This document shows, piece after piece, positions 23,293 to 35,734 of a stretch of DNA of 64,000 nucleotides. Within the stretch, counting starts at the first letter, position 1. Each line of letters starts with the position of its first letter. The stretch is from Rhyzopertha dominica (taxonomy: Eukaryota > Arthropoda > Insecta > Coleoptera > Bostrichidae), in contig QCXZ01000001.1 in the NCBI GenBank assembly GCA_025024175.1, positions 10,664,001 to 10,728,000 on the forward strand. Direction: 5' to 3'. A program made the position numbers and the translations under genes. Below the pieces are notes generated by a model. The model saw nothing but the letters and a program-made list of their open reading frames with translations, was not told the DNA's origin and did no database searches.

Positions 23293-24536
23293 TGTGAAAA
23301 GTGTGCTAAATCGTAAATATCCACGGTCTAAGCACTTCTTTCACACTTTTATTAGTACAACTGCCCGTCACTTACGCCTAAACACCACGCCGATCAACGG
23401 TTACGGTTACTGTTAACGAAAACGGTTTATATTTTTTCAAAACGAACTGCAATGACATCTGCCACACATGCGCATTTCCAAGTTCCAAACGCTATCAATT
23501 ACCTACTAGCCATGTTGCCAATTTATGTTTGCTCTACAAGATGTTTCCGTTTTCTACATTGACCTCTAAAATAATTTATTTATTTTTGTTTTCCCATTGA
23601 TCGTACCGTGAGGTACGTGAGAAAAGGAGAACTATATATATATATCACCTACTGAAACGGAATTGGTCGGATCACGACCAAACTTAGTAGTTAGCAACGT
23701 ACATCGTACATCTATTATACAGATATTCGTTGTAGTTAGTATGGTAGTAGTTCATAACTCACTGATCTCGGGGGTACAATCTCTTACGAGCGATTCGTTA
23801 TCGTATATAAATGTAGTACATACTTTTTTGGCAGGTGGCGCAAGTAGATATATTCAAGCATATCGTGCTGTTGCCAAATTAAGCTATTTATATCATTTTA
23901 ACAGACATAAAAATTACGACTAAAATGTTGCAAGGGGAACAAGCGGCAATATAATAGAAGATATCCATTGTGTATTATACTGACAAAAATTTATTAGTCT
24001 TTCTTCGTGCTTTTTGGATAGGATTCCATAATAACATTATGGTATATGTAGGTACTGTCGATAAAACCTTAGCCACACATAATGTGAAATTGCGTGCGAA
24101 ACGTAGGTGATATTCGTTCGCCCCTGACATGCATTTCATTTCTCCAAAAAAAGATAAAAATATGGGATCATGTACATAATAAATGTTAATAATATTTGCC
24201 TGTTGGCGTCGTCAACTAAGTTCATGTATATACTTTGGCAACACTGTGCATACAAATGTTGGCTGTGTAACGGCTGTGTTCTTTGAATATGTTTATTATA
24301 TTTAAACATTATTTTATCATTATTTTAACGGGTTTTAACACGTATTGTATATAGCATCTTTGAAGATTGATTACATGTTTAATGTTTTCCTGGAAGATAA
24401 TTGTCATAATTGTTTATTTTGCAAAGAATCGTAAGTATATTATGTGTAACATATACCTATAGAATATTTGCAGTATATTGCATATTTACTAGGTAGTTAT
24501 AAGTTAGTGTTACCCTAAATAATTTTTTTGTTTTAG
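23293..24536. promoter_or_regulatory. Divergent intergenic region
   Basis: It separates the minus-strand gene start (23292) from the P-type transposase ATG (24537). TTGGCAAC-type boxes lie at 23511-23519 (minus strand) and 24234-24250 (TTTGGCAACACTG). An AG acceptor-like sequence (TTTTTGTTTTAG) abuts the transposase ATG, suggesting a 5'-UTR intron. No TATA box was confidently placed. P-type terminal repeats were looked for and not found. Confidence 0.35.
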
Positions 24537-24777
24537 ATGAGCTATAAAAAGTGTGCTGTACCAGATTGTGAAAGCAAACAGCAACTGCATAGATTTCCTT
24601 CTGCAAACATGAGAGAGCGTCAATTGCAGTGGCTTGCAGCACTTGGAAATAAGGACTTGTTACTGTGTGACCCAGACAAATTAACCAACCATTATATCTG
24701 TAGGAAACATTTTGAAAAAAAATTTTGGCTTAGAACAAAACTGTCAGCAACAGCTGTACCAACAATACACATGCCAG
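24537..24777 (+). pseudogene. THAP zinc-finger exon
   Basis: 80 codons plus one base, from ATG after TTTTAG to donor CCAG|GTAAGC. The C2CH pattern is complete: CAVPDC, a conserved W in the middle (LQWLAAL), CRKHF. A THAP domain binds DNA sequence-specifically; in P-type transposases it recognises sub-terminal sites of the element. Confidence 0.85.
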
Positions 24778-26827
24778 GTAAGCAAATTTTATGTACCTAT
24801 AATATGCTGTGTCTTATTTTCATTATAATGAAAATAGTGATATTAACCACACCAATATTTTTGTAGATCCAATAATTATTAATGAGGATCCTGCTATTGC
24901 GTCAACAAGTGCGGAAGTTTCTTTAGAGCTGAGGGAACAAGTTGCCACACATACCATGAGTGCTGCAGACATCAGTGATTATATTCTGCCAGAAACAATA
25001 CCTATTGATGTATCACCCAGAAAACGCATTACTCCACTCAAGCAACCAAGTGCCAGTGAAGATGTACAAGGTGCTTCAGAAGAAGATGGTATGTATATTT
25101 AATGTGTCGATCATGTGCTGGTACCTACTGATATAAATCATGTTTGATAACAATTTTTTGATATAATCATACAACTTATTTTGTGTTAATATTTTTGTAA
25201 CATATGATCAACATTTTTTCTTTAAAACTGACATAATAAATGTGCTGCTTGAAAAATACATACCTATGCAATCCTGCAATTTATGTTTTTTTTATAGTTA
25301 CTGAATTTCAAGAAGCGTCCTCGGTATCTGGACTATACACAATATCAGAAGTGCCGTCTACATCTGAAGTGCTATCCATATCTGCAGTGCCATCGACATC
25401 TGCAGTGCCATCTACATCTGCAATTCCCTCTACATCTAGAGAGCATCGAGAGCATCATGGCAGTTTTAAAAGTATACCTTCCATTTTACAACAGCCATCT
25501 GTGAGAAGTGTGAGAAAAAAGCTGTTTGACTGCTCAACCCCAAAGAAACGAGCAAGGCGTAAGTTGTGCCATTTTTTACACTTAGATACTTAGTAACTGT
25601 AGTGTTTATTTACAGGATCAATCTTGGGGATGGTCAATGTAAAACGGCAAGTGGATCTGACACCAAAAGCAAAAACAATTTATAATGAATATGTTGGTGC
25701 TAGAAAGCTTCTTGCAGCTTACAGGAAGAAAGGCAAAACAGAAAAAGAGAGGTTGAAAGTTCTGGAGAACTATGTTAAGCAAGGGCACTGGGAACAGCTA
25801 AATAAGTTGGACCCAATAGTACGCAATTTTATTATTTCACAAATTAGAAATTTAAATTTAAAAAAAACATAAAAGGAAGTTTACTATGGCTGATAAAGTT
25901 TTGGCTTTAGCCATGTATAAGAAAAGTCCTAAAGCTTACAGATTTTTCTCCAGCTTGTTCGTTGTTCCTAGCGTGGAAACCATCAGAAAGATTATTCGCC
26001 ACATTCCTATTAACCCCGGCATTTGCGAAGCAATATTTGATAGTTTAGAAAGAAAAGTGGCTGCCATGAATAATATGCAACAAAAGTGTTGTATATTATT
26101 ATTTGACGAAATGTCACTGCAACCTAATTTAAGTTTTAACAAATTCCGTGATCTTGTGGAAGGTTTTGTAGATGACGGGATTAATAGGAAATGTGACATA
26201 GCGGATCACGTAACATTGTGGATGCTGAAAAGCGTGTCGGTGTCGCATTCATGGAAACAACCACTCGTCTACACTTTCTCCAAAGGTGGGAATTCATGGC
26301 ATGAGATCATGAGCATGTTCAAAACCATTGTGAGAAAGTGTCAGGCAATTGGTCTCCGTGTTGTGGCATGTGTATGTGACCAGGCAGCAGCAAATGAGAA
26401 GGCTATCCGGGAGCTGATTTCCGAAAATAAAGCAAATGCTCTTCGAAGAGGGGAGGAATTACACCACGATGTGATTCAAATAGGGAATGACACAATCATT
26501 CCTTTATTTGATCCACCCCATCTTTTAAAAAGTATCAAGAAACAATTTATTAAATAAAGATTTGTGTTTTACGTTGGGTGGGGTTCAACGTACTGCTAAA
26601 TGGTCGCATATAGAGGACGCTTACTTTATTGACAAGAGTAGTGGATACTTGCGTCTTATGCGATGCTTAACAGATTATCATGTTAATCGTAATAAAATAC
26701 GAAAAATGAAAGTATCGCATGCAGCACAAGTGTTCAGTACTACTGTGGCATCCGTAATGACGCTCTTAAGCCGCACTGGTGGCCACTAGCCTTTGTGGAC
26801 AAAGGCAAATGCCTCAAGATGGTGCAG

Positions 26828-26839
26828 ATACTGCGTCAT
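26828..26839 (+). repeat. Left target-site duplication of the Jockey-like LINE
   Basis: ATACTGCGTCAT, identical to 31010-31021. It defines the LINE body as 26840-31009. Confidence 0.9.
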
Positions 26840-27117
26840 ATATATATATGGTTTATTGAACAAATATTACAATTTGTACAAAAGGCTAACGACGAAGTCT
26901 TTCTGCCCGTATTACATAACATTATATAAAAAAGGAAGTAATTTAACTAAATATTTTGTTGTAGATGGTGTTTTCTGGGACTTTCCGTTTTCTTCTTAGC
27001 CTCTTGTGTTCCAAGTCAATTATTAGGCTTCTAATAAGTTCTGCATTATGGGGATATTGTACAAATTTTGTGACTAAGGAATGGAATCTGTGTAGGATGG
27101 GAACTATTTTGGTTTTT

Positions 27118-29644
27118 TCATAACAGGAACTGATTTGATGGGTTGTGCAGGGGATTATGTGGATGACGGATCTTTGTTATAGTTCTTAGGGTTCTTCTTT
27201 CTGCAACTTCGACTATCTTCAGTGCTGTTGGCCTGCAACCGGTATACAATGCATGTCCATATTCTATGATAGGTCTACATATCATTTTATATATCCTGGA
27301 GGCATTGTAGATATTGATTCCTTGGTTTTTGAATGTAAGGGAGCGAAAGTGTTTAGCCCTATTTATCATTTTTTGTTTCATTTTCTGTAGGTGATATTTG
27401 AAATTTAATTTGTTATCTACATGTATTCCAAGATATCTTGCCGATGATGATGGGGCTATATGATTTTGTAGCATAACAATATGTGGTGATTGGGGAGTTA
27501 TACGATGACCAAATATCACTAGACGTGATTTATCTGGGTTTGCCATTAGTCGCCATTTTTTAAACCAGTTCACAGTTTCAATCGGTTAAGCGTTGTAGTC
27601 TGACTAGGGTTTCTGTCAGAGATTTTCCATGTGCTATAAGAGTTGTATCGTCTGCAAACTGTAGCACATATGAGGTAGTGTTTATAGCTTGTATTGGCCT
27701 TTGACTATGATGGATATCATAACAGAAAATATTGAAAAGAATCGGGGATAATGGTGAGCCCTGTGGAACTCCCTGTTGGGGTGATAGTGTTTCGGATAGT
27801 TGGTTGCCGGTTCTAACTTGTAAAGTTCGTTCATTAAGAAATTCTTTGATTATAGTTATAAGGTACCTAGGGCACCCTATCTTAATAAGCTTGTATATTA
27901 TCCCACAATGCCATACACTATCGAAGGCTTTCTGGATGTCCATAAATAATACAGCTGTTTTTTGTCCATATATTTGGTGAGCTTGTATATTCGAAGTGAG
28001 CACCATAAGTGGATGGATTGTAGAGTTCTTCTGCTTGAAACCAAATTGATATGGTGGTATGTAATGTTGTCCAACAGATTCTTGAAGCCTCTTTTGAATT
28101 ATTTTTTCAAAAACTTTTCCTATTACTGGCAGTAGTGTTATTGGCCTGTAGTTTTTAATGTTTCTGTGATCGGTATTAGGTTTAGGGATGTTGATAATCG
28201 TGCCTTTCTTCCACTCCTTTGGGAAGTATTCCATCAAGAGGCAGTAATTCATAATTTTAATTATTGTTTGGTGGATCTTGTCATTCAGTTGTTTAAGTAC
28301 TTTTCTGTGAATGTTGTCATTGCCGGGAGCTGTATTTTTGCCACTCATCAGAGATTCAAAATATTCTTCTTCACTAATCTCTCCATAACCACCGTGTTGG
28401 TCTACAGAAAAATACTCCTGTACACAGTCTTGGACTGCCTGTTTATTGTTGATATCAAAGTTGTCATTCTCCGAATATTCAAAAATCTGTTCCCAATGAT
28501 CCCTAAACAGACGAGCCACAATTTTATCATCTGATATAATTTCGTTGTTATTTAGGATTTCACATTTTGAGTGGCTAATTTTATATTTTGAGAGTTTCTT
28601 TATTTGTTGCCAGTATTCTTTGCCTTGCTTAACATTAATTTCTTCACAGGCTGAAATCCATTTGTGTGCTCTGTATTCTTTGACCATTAATTGTATATGT
28701 TTGTTGAGTTCATTATACCGCCTTTTATGGTTTAGACCTGGATTTGATTTTATTTCTCGATATAATTGTTTTTTCATTTTTATGAGCCTTATTATATACG
28801 GTGGTAGTGTTTGCGAATAGTATTTCATTTTTATTTTTGGTGTATGGTTTTCTACAGCAGCAGCAAGTGATTCCATGAAATCGGAGATGTAGTTAGTAGT
28901 AATCTCATCAGTGTCTGTTATCTTTTCAACCATGTATGTGTTTATAGCATCAATATCGCTCTTGTTATATATATATTTATATATACATTCTGTAGCCTGA
29001 ATCGGTACATTGCTTTCTATAGTTATTTCCATAGCCAGGTGATCAGACCCCAAATCAGGAATAAGATCTATATTTTTTATCATGTTTCTTATATTTGAAG
29101 TACAAAGGACAATATCTGGAGTGGTATCCGGGTTATTTGGCATTAAGAATGTTGGTTCTGTATGTACTTGAATGAAGTCTGAATTATTTATAAATGATTG
29201 TAATTGTTTTTTCTTTTGTTGATTGATGTTAAAGTCTCCTATTATTAGTACGTGTTCAAACTGTGATGCCCTTACAAACAGGTTTTCCTCTATCCTTGAA
29301 TATGGGTGGATGTATACTAAAAATATATGAAGCTTAAAATTCTTTAGTTTGATTGTGCAATGTATAACTTCATTCAGTGTGTTGTTAAAGTGGGGTGGAT
29401 TCCCCTTTCCAATACCTAACTGCTTATCTCCCTGTATCAGACTACCTCCTCTATAATTCGCATTTAATACAGTTCCGTTTTTTTGTATTACTGTCCAGTC
29501 TCTGTACATTATGTCCTTTTTGTTTTTAGTTTCCACAAATAATCCCATTTGAATGTTATTATTCTCAATGTAATGATTTATAAGAGGGGTCTTTGGTCTA
29601 TAGCTATTAATATTAGCATAAAGTATTTTAAAGTTAACCATCAT
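27118..29644 (-). pseudogene. LINE ORF2, endonuclease plus reverse transcriptase (frameshifted)
   Basis: Probable start MMVNFKILYANINSYRPK at 29644; the upstream extension of the frame to 29767 overlaps ORF1. The apurinic-type endonuclease shows ILYANINSYR, FVETKNK, GDFNIN and SDHLAM. The reverse transcriptase shows NYRPITLLPVIGKVFEK, ALFMDIQKAFDSVWH, GVPQGSPLSPILFNIF and the catalytic QFADDTTL. The frame breaks by one base near 27580 and resumes (NWFKKWRLMANPDKS, YLGIHVDNKLNF, RPIIEYG) to 27118. Domain order and gag knuckles place it in the Jockey clade. Nearly intact but inactive as read. Confidence 0.85.
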
Positions 29645-30999
29645 TAATTTGGTATTGTGCATTATTAGGAGACTCCATTGGTTCTGTAGGTGACTCTGAT
29701 TCGGGGTTTTCCATATCAAACATAAGAATATAAATGCGATTTCCTGTGAATGTAACATTAGTGTCAATATTGTAATTTTGTAAGAATCTTTTCTTTAATT
29801 TTATGAGTAATTCTTCTCGGTCTATATATTTAGGATTGTTTATTTTATTTATATAGGTGTTAATTATTGTGTCGTGTATCGTGATAGGTGAGTGGATACG
29901 GTTTTTTCTTTGTGATTTGTTGGTTAATGTCGCATGATTTTTTGTTTAAGGCTTTTATTTGTACATTGGGTATTCCTGGTATGGGCTTATTTGGTCTTTT
30001 TGGGCACTTCATTGACCAGGCAGGATGCTCTTCTGAATTGCATGTGGTGCATTTTATTGGAAGTGGTGAATCACATTTTTCTGTTAGGTGAGAACCTAGA
30101 CACTTGCTGCATTTCAGCGGAGATTTACAGTTGTTTGTTGTGTGTGTATATTGGAAACATCTGTTGCAGGGTATTGGTACTGGTGCAGGTGGGGCACTAG
30201 GGTAAACTGCATAATGTTTGTGTTTGAAGAATATTCCCTCATTGAGCAATTTCTTAAAGGAGCTCTCATCTCCACTTATCACTCTTATATAGGAAGATGG
30301 TTTGTTGGTAGCTTTTGCAATTATTCTTTTACAAAATCTGTGATTGATTTTTATTTTATTAAGAAATTCAGATATTTGTGTATCTTGTATCTCTTGCTCT
30401 ACTGAAGCTATGACTGCACAGTATGTAGGCTGAGGTATTTTTCTTTCTGATGGTCGTTGTGAGGCTGATGTTTCTTTATATGAGATTATGGTTTTTTCTT
30501 TTATCAGATTATTTAATGTGCTCTTTATTTCATTTTTTTCTGTGTCTGTTTTAAGTAAGAGTCCTCTTTGGGTTTGAAGTATAACATCTTTTGAATTTTT
30601 GTATATTTCGTCCCAAATGTCACTCATTTGAAATCTGTTTAAATTGTTTGGAGTAATGTAGAACATGTTCTTATATTCCTTAAAGGTGATTTCTTTCATT
30701 TTAGGAGAGTAATTGTTTGAGATCCTTTTTTGTATGTGCTGGTTTTCTTCTGATAAAGTTTGTTTTTTTTGTTGTAGGTTTTGTGTGGGTTTATCTGATG
30801 GTGTACGATAAGTATCGGTTGTAGCTCTATGTTGGCTGAATTCAATTTCCATGTTAGAAAATCCATGTAGTTCTTCTCTGGCTAAATTAGTATTAGACGT
30901 GTCCTTTTTTTTTCTTTTTCTTCTTTGTTGGTCTACTATTGTCCAGTTAGTGTTATTACAATTTTCAGTATCACTTGTACCATCACTTTGATCACTCAT
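29634..30999 (-). pseudogene. LINE ORF1, gag-like zinc-knuckle protein (frameshifted)
   Basis: The nucleic-acid-binding ORF1 protein of the Jockey clade. After a polar N-terminus (basic QQRRKRKKKD), a folded region includes QRPSERKIPQPTYCAVIA. It ends in three CCHC-type knuckles (CNRCFQYTHTTNNC, CSKCLGSHLTEKC, CTTCNSEEHPAWSMKC). The open frame stops at 29860, but past a one-base shift in an A-run near 29910 another frame stays open (INTYINKINNPKYIDREELL...) to a TAA at 29634. The full-length form would thus end 11 bases inside ORF2. Confidence 0.8.
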
Positions 31000-31009
31000 T
31001 TTGTCACAA

Positions 31010-31021
31010 ATACTGCGTCAT
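31010..31021 (+). repeat. Right target-site duplication of the Jockey-like LINE
   Basis: ATACTGCGTCAT, matching 26828-26839. The P transposase frame resumes directly after it (LLLFFDKLFDSINGG). Confidence 0.9.
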
Positions 31022-32377
31022 TATTACTATTTTTTGACAAACTATTTGACAGTATTAATGGGGGTACTGCTAGCAAAAAAAAAATTAAAACAATGAGGTT
31101 ACCAACTGCAACCGAGGGAAGAACACCCCAAAGTGACTTTTGGTCAACAGCAATTGCTGTTATACAGTCAATGCATTTTATTAAAACATCAGAACGAGAC
31201 AGGGCTAAGCCAGCAGTACTGCGCAACTGGATTTTGACATTGCGAGGTTTCCAACTGTTGCGTCAACATTTGCAACAGCTTGGATTTAGAAATTTCGCCA
31301 CAAGGGCATTCAACCAAGATGCTGTTGAAAATTTCTTTGGGCAGATCCGACAGCATGGAGTCCGCAATGTCAATCCAAGTTGTGCTACATTTACTGCATA
31401 TTACAGAAGCCTATTAATGAATAATTTGACAAAGATACATTCCCGCAATGCTAACTGTGAAAAAGATGAAACTCCTGGCCTCCTTACTACTATCAAACAG
31501 TTTGTTACAGAAACAGTAACTGTACAGGATCCCCAGTACTTTGAAGGCAATTTGCCCCTTGTTCCAGAGGATGTGGTCAATTGTAACACATTTCGACAAA
31601 TGCAGCAACAATATGTAATAAATTATTTGGCAGGGTATGTAGCAAAAAATTTGTTACCGAAAACAAGAGATTGTGAAACCTGCTACAATAATTTATTACA
31701 TACAGGCACTCCAGAACCTCAACATAGTTTTGTTGCAGCTCTAGATATTCGAAGCCAGTTACATTATTGTAACAAACATTTTGTGTCATCGCTGATAAAA
31801 ATTTTTAACATCGTCAATTTTCTGTTGCCTCAAATTGGACATCGAATTCAATTATCAAAAATTATAAAAGATATAATTAATGAAAAAACATTATTCACAT
31901 TTATCCAGTGTTCCCACACTCAAGAAATTGTTTCTGGTATTACTAATCTGTTTTGTAACTTTTTACTGTTCCATTATTTCAATAACATAAATAAAGTTAT
32001 TTTGGGAAAATTAGCACTATCAGATCCTGATAAACTGCAAGCAGCTGCTTTAGAGCTCCAACAAAAATGGAGACGAAAATAGTTTTTTATTTTTTTCATA
32101 TTGTTAGTTAAACATTACTATTGTATTTGTATTTTTGTAACAAATAAAAATTCATGTATTACATATTTTTTTTATTCTCTATACGAATAAATATATATTA
32201 TACACCGGATGAGCAAAAGGTTACATTTGAAGTTGCCGCCATTATTTTTAGTTCATACCTGTTTGTTAGGTGGCGCCAAACGACAACTGCCGTTAACATT
32301 GCACATTGTGTTCTTTAGTTATGTTCTGTGCACTGTACTACTAGTGTTTAGAATGTTCTGTATGTGTTGTCTGGGAC

Positions 32378-33297
32378 CATTGACATATTATTAAATGGAC
32401 ACATCTCATTCATAAATACGGTTGGAACTGACGCCAAGGCCAATTAGGGTGAGGGGAGCGCGGGTGCGAGGGGGAGATACAGTTTTCCTCCAAGTACATT
32501 GCCGTACTGTTATAAAAGGGTCAACAGTGAGATAATTTAACTTCCAAATAAAAACAAAATCGGAGCGTACATCAATAATATTTCGAACAATCTTTCAGTT
32601 AAAACAAAGAAACATCTTTTTGTACAACAAACACTAATTTAATTTCGTTACAAGCGGGGAAAAAAGTTTTGGCCGAATGAAAGCATCAACACAGTTCTAG
32701 CATTAGTATTCATTAATCAACACTTAACGAGAAAACACTCGACATTCTTCACGTAGAAATATAAGGAAAAAAATTCTCGAAATTGCGAAATTTATTTATT
32801 ATTATTATTATATATATTATATTATATTATTATTTATTTATTTTGAAAACGTCTACCACTAACAGTAATCATTTTCCATATGTATTAATCCTTCACTATC
32901 AACTTCATTACATTTTATTAAGGTATTCCTCTATAAAGCAACTAATTTCGCTAAATTTATCAAACAACGCCTATGACAATATAACAAATATAAACATAAC
33001 CTAAACAATGCTTAACGGCGAAATGATACGGTTTTCTTCTAAGAGCCCACCCACTTGTCCTTAAACAGCTCGCAATAAGCTCTTTTTAACCAAAAATTTA
33101 CACCACACTAATCAACACCTTCAGAACATCTAAACACCAGCAGTACAGTGGACCATCTAATGCGCGTGAAGACGGGCAATCGCACGATGCATTGAGTATT
33201 GCTCTGGTTTCTGTTTTCCTCCAATTCCACCTTAGAATGTGACTATTATGTTAGCTTCGCTTGAAAATGTAAACAACCGACTCCAGACACCTCGATG
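32378..33297 (+). mobile_element. Non-autonomous DNA element, family X copy A
   Basis: 920 bp, starting CATTGACATATTATTA and ending CACCTCGATG. It is flanked by TCTGGGAC (32370-32377) and GCTGGGAC (33298-33305), 7 of 8 matching. It shares most of its length with 46917-47890 (inverted) and 51133-52010. It contains an AT-rich TTA-repeat expansion at about 32795-32842 and no transposase. CA ends and an 8-bp duplication fit P- or hAT-type elements. It starts 296 bp after the P transposase stop codon. Confidence 0.75.
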
Positions 33298-33305
33298 GCT
33301 GGGAC

Positions 33306-33914
33306 GTTCAACTTTGACTTAGCTAGCCTGGACTTAGCAACTGTTAACGATGGAACGGAACATCGACGCTCCCGCCAAATGTTCAGTTTAAATTTCTGTG
33401 GTTTACGGGGACACCTACACTCCATCTGATTAGAAAAGAATACAGGAGCGTCATGCATTTGCATGCGCGATTTACACGTCATAACCAGTGTCGCCTTCGT
33501 TAATAGGGGTCAGTTAATAGGTTGCAGTACAATACGCAGCACACAGCAAAATAGAAGGATATATTATGCAGACAAAACACTAATAATAAAGAAACCATGC
33601 TGTATAAACAGAAAATACGAAACGCGCTAATAAAAACACGCAGTTTGACCGTCTACTCCAAATAAAACGCGAACGTTGAATTAGACGAATGCGAGCACGC
33701 CACTGAATGGTATCGTTACCTGGCAACGGTTGTTGTCGCGTGCTAAAAATGGTTTGTGCGCATGACGTCATTGATGATGCCCTGTGTTCTTCTCTATTCA
33801 GATAAAGTGTACTATTTATTATTTAAATCCATCGCCAGTTGACTGATGTTCATTGAGAAAAGTGTATGGACATAAAAAATGTACTGAAGTGGTGCAGAGT
33901 TTGCGGAATGCCGC
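33306..33914. other. Gene-free sequence
   Basis: No supported gene. A TGGCAACGG box occurs at 33721. Relatively GC-richer than its surroundings. Confidence 0.45.
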
Positions 33915-34470
33915 ACAAACATGCACGAGGCTGGTCGCGGGCGTCCATCAGTTTCGGAGGAGACAGTGCCGAAAGTTGAGGAACTTATCCTTGTAGATCG
34001 GCGTGTGACTGTGCGAGAGATTGCCGAACTAATAGGGGACGTTTCTAAGAATACCGTGGAGAAGATTTTGACGGACATACAAGGGGTCTGCTGACAAAGG
34101 GAGTTCGTCTGCTCCATGATAACGCCTGCCCTCACTTCGCCCGTTCTACGATAGATCTCGTCACCAAATTTCGATGGGAAATCCTTGACCATTCTCCATA
34201 TAACCCTGATTTGGCCCCCAATGACTACGATTCGTTCCCTAACTTGAAACAACATTTGGAGGGAACGAAATTCTCGAGCGACGAAGAACTGAAGGTCGCT
34301 GTCGATTTTCTCCTACGCGAGTCGGCGAGAGAGTGGTACGACCCAGGTAATAAAAAAGCTCCCGGAGCGACTCTAGAAGTGCATCGGTCCAGACAGGAAC
34401 TACATATAAAAAATAGCTTAAAGTCCAAGCTTTCAGAATCTGTACTTGATTTTGCAATAAAATGATTCTT
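33915..34470 (+). pseudogene. Mariner transposase remnant with internal deletion
   Basis: The N-terminal helix-turn-helix region reads GRGRPSVSEETVPKVEELIL, then RVTVREIAELIG and NTVEKILTDI. It jumps directly (about 34080-34105) to the C-terminal catalytic part (GVRLLHDNACPHFA, LDHSPYNPDLAPNDYDSFP, LKQHLEGTKFSSDEE). The region between, including the first catalytic Asp, is missing. A frameshift near 34350 separates the last block (KLPERL.KCIGPDRNYI). Mariner family by these motifs; non-functional. Terminal repeats were not found. Confidence 0.75.
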
Positions 34471-35734
34471 ACTATGTATAAAAAAATCGAGACCTTAATT
34501 TACGCACGTCCCTCGTAACTTGGTGGTCTGTTCATCCATCAAACGCGTGGAGCGTATTTAATAATGTGTGGGATCTAACCCAAGCCCAAAGCAATGGTGT
34601 AAGTTCCTTTTTAATAGCAAAAATTTGTAATAATTTAAAAACTTTGTAGGAATAGGAATCTTATTTGTGAAAATTAACAACCTNTCTTGCTCACTNTGAA
34701 GTCCGTATATTCAAAAGAAATCTTGNTTGTAGGAGTAAATTGTTTGGTTGCGACTCACAATATCAAAGACTGATTTCTAATAGCCAAAATTTAGAGGAAT
34801 GCAGTATCAGATGATATTTATGCAGTAGATATTCTTATTATATATTATATTAGTATAGCTTAAAATTTAAATATGATATGCTTAACTGAGCTTGATTCGA
34901 GTTCGAGGAGGTTTTTATTCTTAAATTGTTTGAGGTAGTGCAAGATACAGGTGAACGCTTATGACTAAAAAGTAATTAAGCACCCCATTCATTTGAAAAA
35001 GGTTCCACGGTCATGTAGGCTCCTGATAAATAATGTGGATATGCATACGACCCTCCTCTGGTGTAATAACAACTTGGAGCAACTATCTGATTAACGTAAG
35101 AACTTGCAGCACCGCACCCATATAAGAAGCTGCAAGCTTCCAAGGTGATGCTGGCATCTAAACAACTTAGATACACGAGCTTAATAACATGGAGCTGTAA
35201 GGAGCTCAGTAACGGATCCGAAGCCTACCTCTCTCTTGTGTTAAGGTACCACCTGGTGCAGATCGTCGTTCGCTTTAATACACCTATGTAAGCCTCTTCC
35301 ATGGTATACATACCTATATACCTGGAAAACGCGAATGTTCAACTTAGGGACCCAGTGCTCTTCGATCAAAGGTACCGGCTAATGCTGGCCATCCTCTGGT
35401 AGACACCATACGGAGCTAAATAGTATCTATAAATTCTGATTCTGATATAAATACATTTTATAAAGGTGATAAATTGACGCTTCATATATTAAGGTCGGCG
35501 AGGTCAATGAACGTGTTGAAAATAAGAATCGTGATATCATCATAAAATCATAAGTTATCAATTGGTGCTTTGCTTAAAATTTGTGACTAGTCCAAAATGT
35601 GAAATTTGTGACAAAGTGACACGTCTTTTTATTCTTGGGCGAAATTTGGATGATTATTTGGGGGTCAACATAACCTCAAAGTATCGTCGGTGAATAATTT
35701 TCTTAAAATAAAGTGTTTTACCGTTGTTACAACA
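34471..35734. other. Sequence upstream of LINE-2, probably partly its 5' UTR
   Basis: No gene supported. The less AT-rich part from about 34975 to 35400 differs in composition from its surroundings and may belong to the LINE 5' region, but the 5' boundary could not be placed. Three N calls lie at 34684-34726. Confidence 0.35.

Larger units (their letters stand above)
26840..31009 (-). mobile_element. Jockey-like non-LTR retrotransposon, 4.2 kb, antisense in the P transposase
   Basis: Bounded by an exact 12-bp duplication. The minus strand carries a gag-type ORF1 and an endonuclease/reverse-transcriptase ORF2. The 3' end reads AATAAACCATATATATATA, a polyadenylation signal and short AT tail. 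Only about ten bases separate the duplication from the ORF1 ATG (30999), so either the 5' UTR is nearly absent or the copy is truncated right at the start codon. Both ORFs carry single-base frameshifts; otherwise the copy is well preserved, implying a fairly recent insertion. Confidence 0.88.
24537..32082 (+). pseudogene. THAP-domain P-type transposase, broken and split by a LINE
   Basis: Exons 24537-24777, 24867-25088, 25298-25558 and a long exon from 25616 join in phase 1 with consensus splice sites. Exon 1 encodes a THAP zinc finger (C-x4-C near the start, HRFP, then CRKHF for C-x2-H). The middle holds PST-rich linkers; the long exon has a helical region (LTPKAKTIYNEYVGARKLL) and the RNase H-like core of P transposases: FDEMSL, CDQAAANEKA, FDPPHLLKS and, after the LINE, FNQDAVENFFGQIRQHG. 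It ends at a TAG at 32080, followed by AATAAA near 32143. Lesions: an extra base in an A-run (25860-25867), a one-base shift near 26535-26541, another near 26765-26785, and a LINE at 26840-31009. The original activity would be cut-and-paste transposition; THAP9-like domesticated genes are the alternative origin. As read it cannot make a full protein. Confidence 0.85.

Noticed and set aside
23293..24536. Terminal inverted repeats of the P-type element
   Set aside because: No convincing inverted match between this region and 32083-32377 was found by eye; the element's ends stay undefined.
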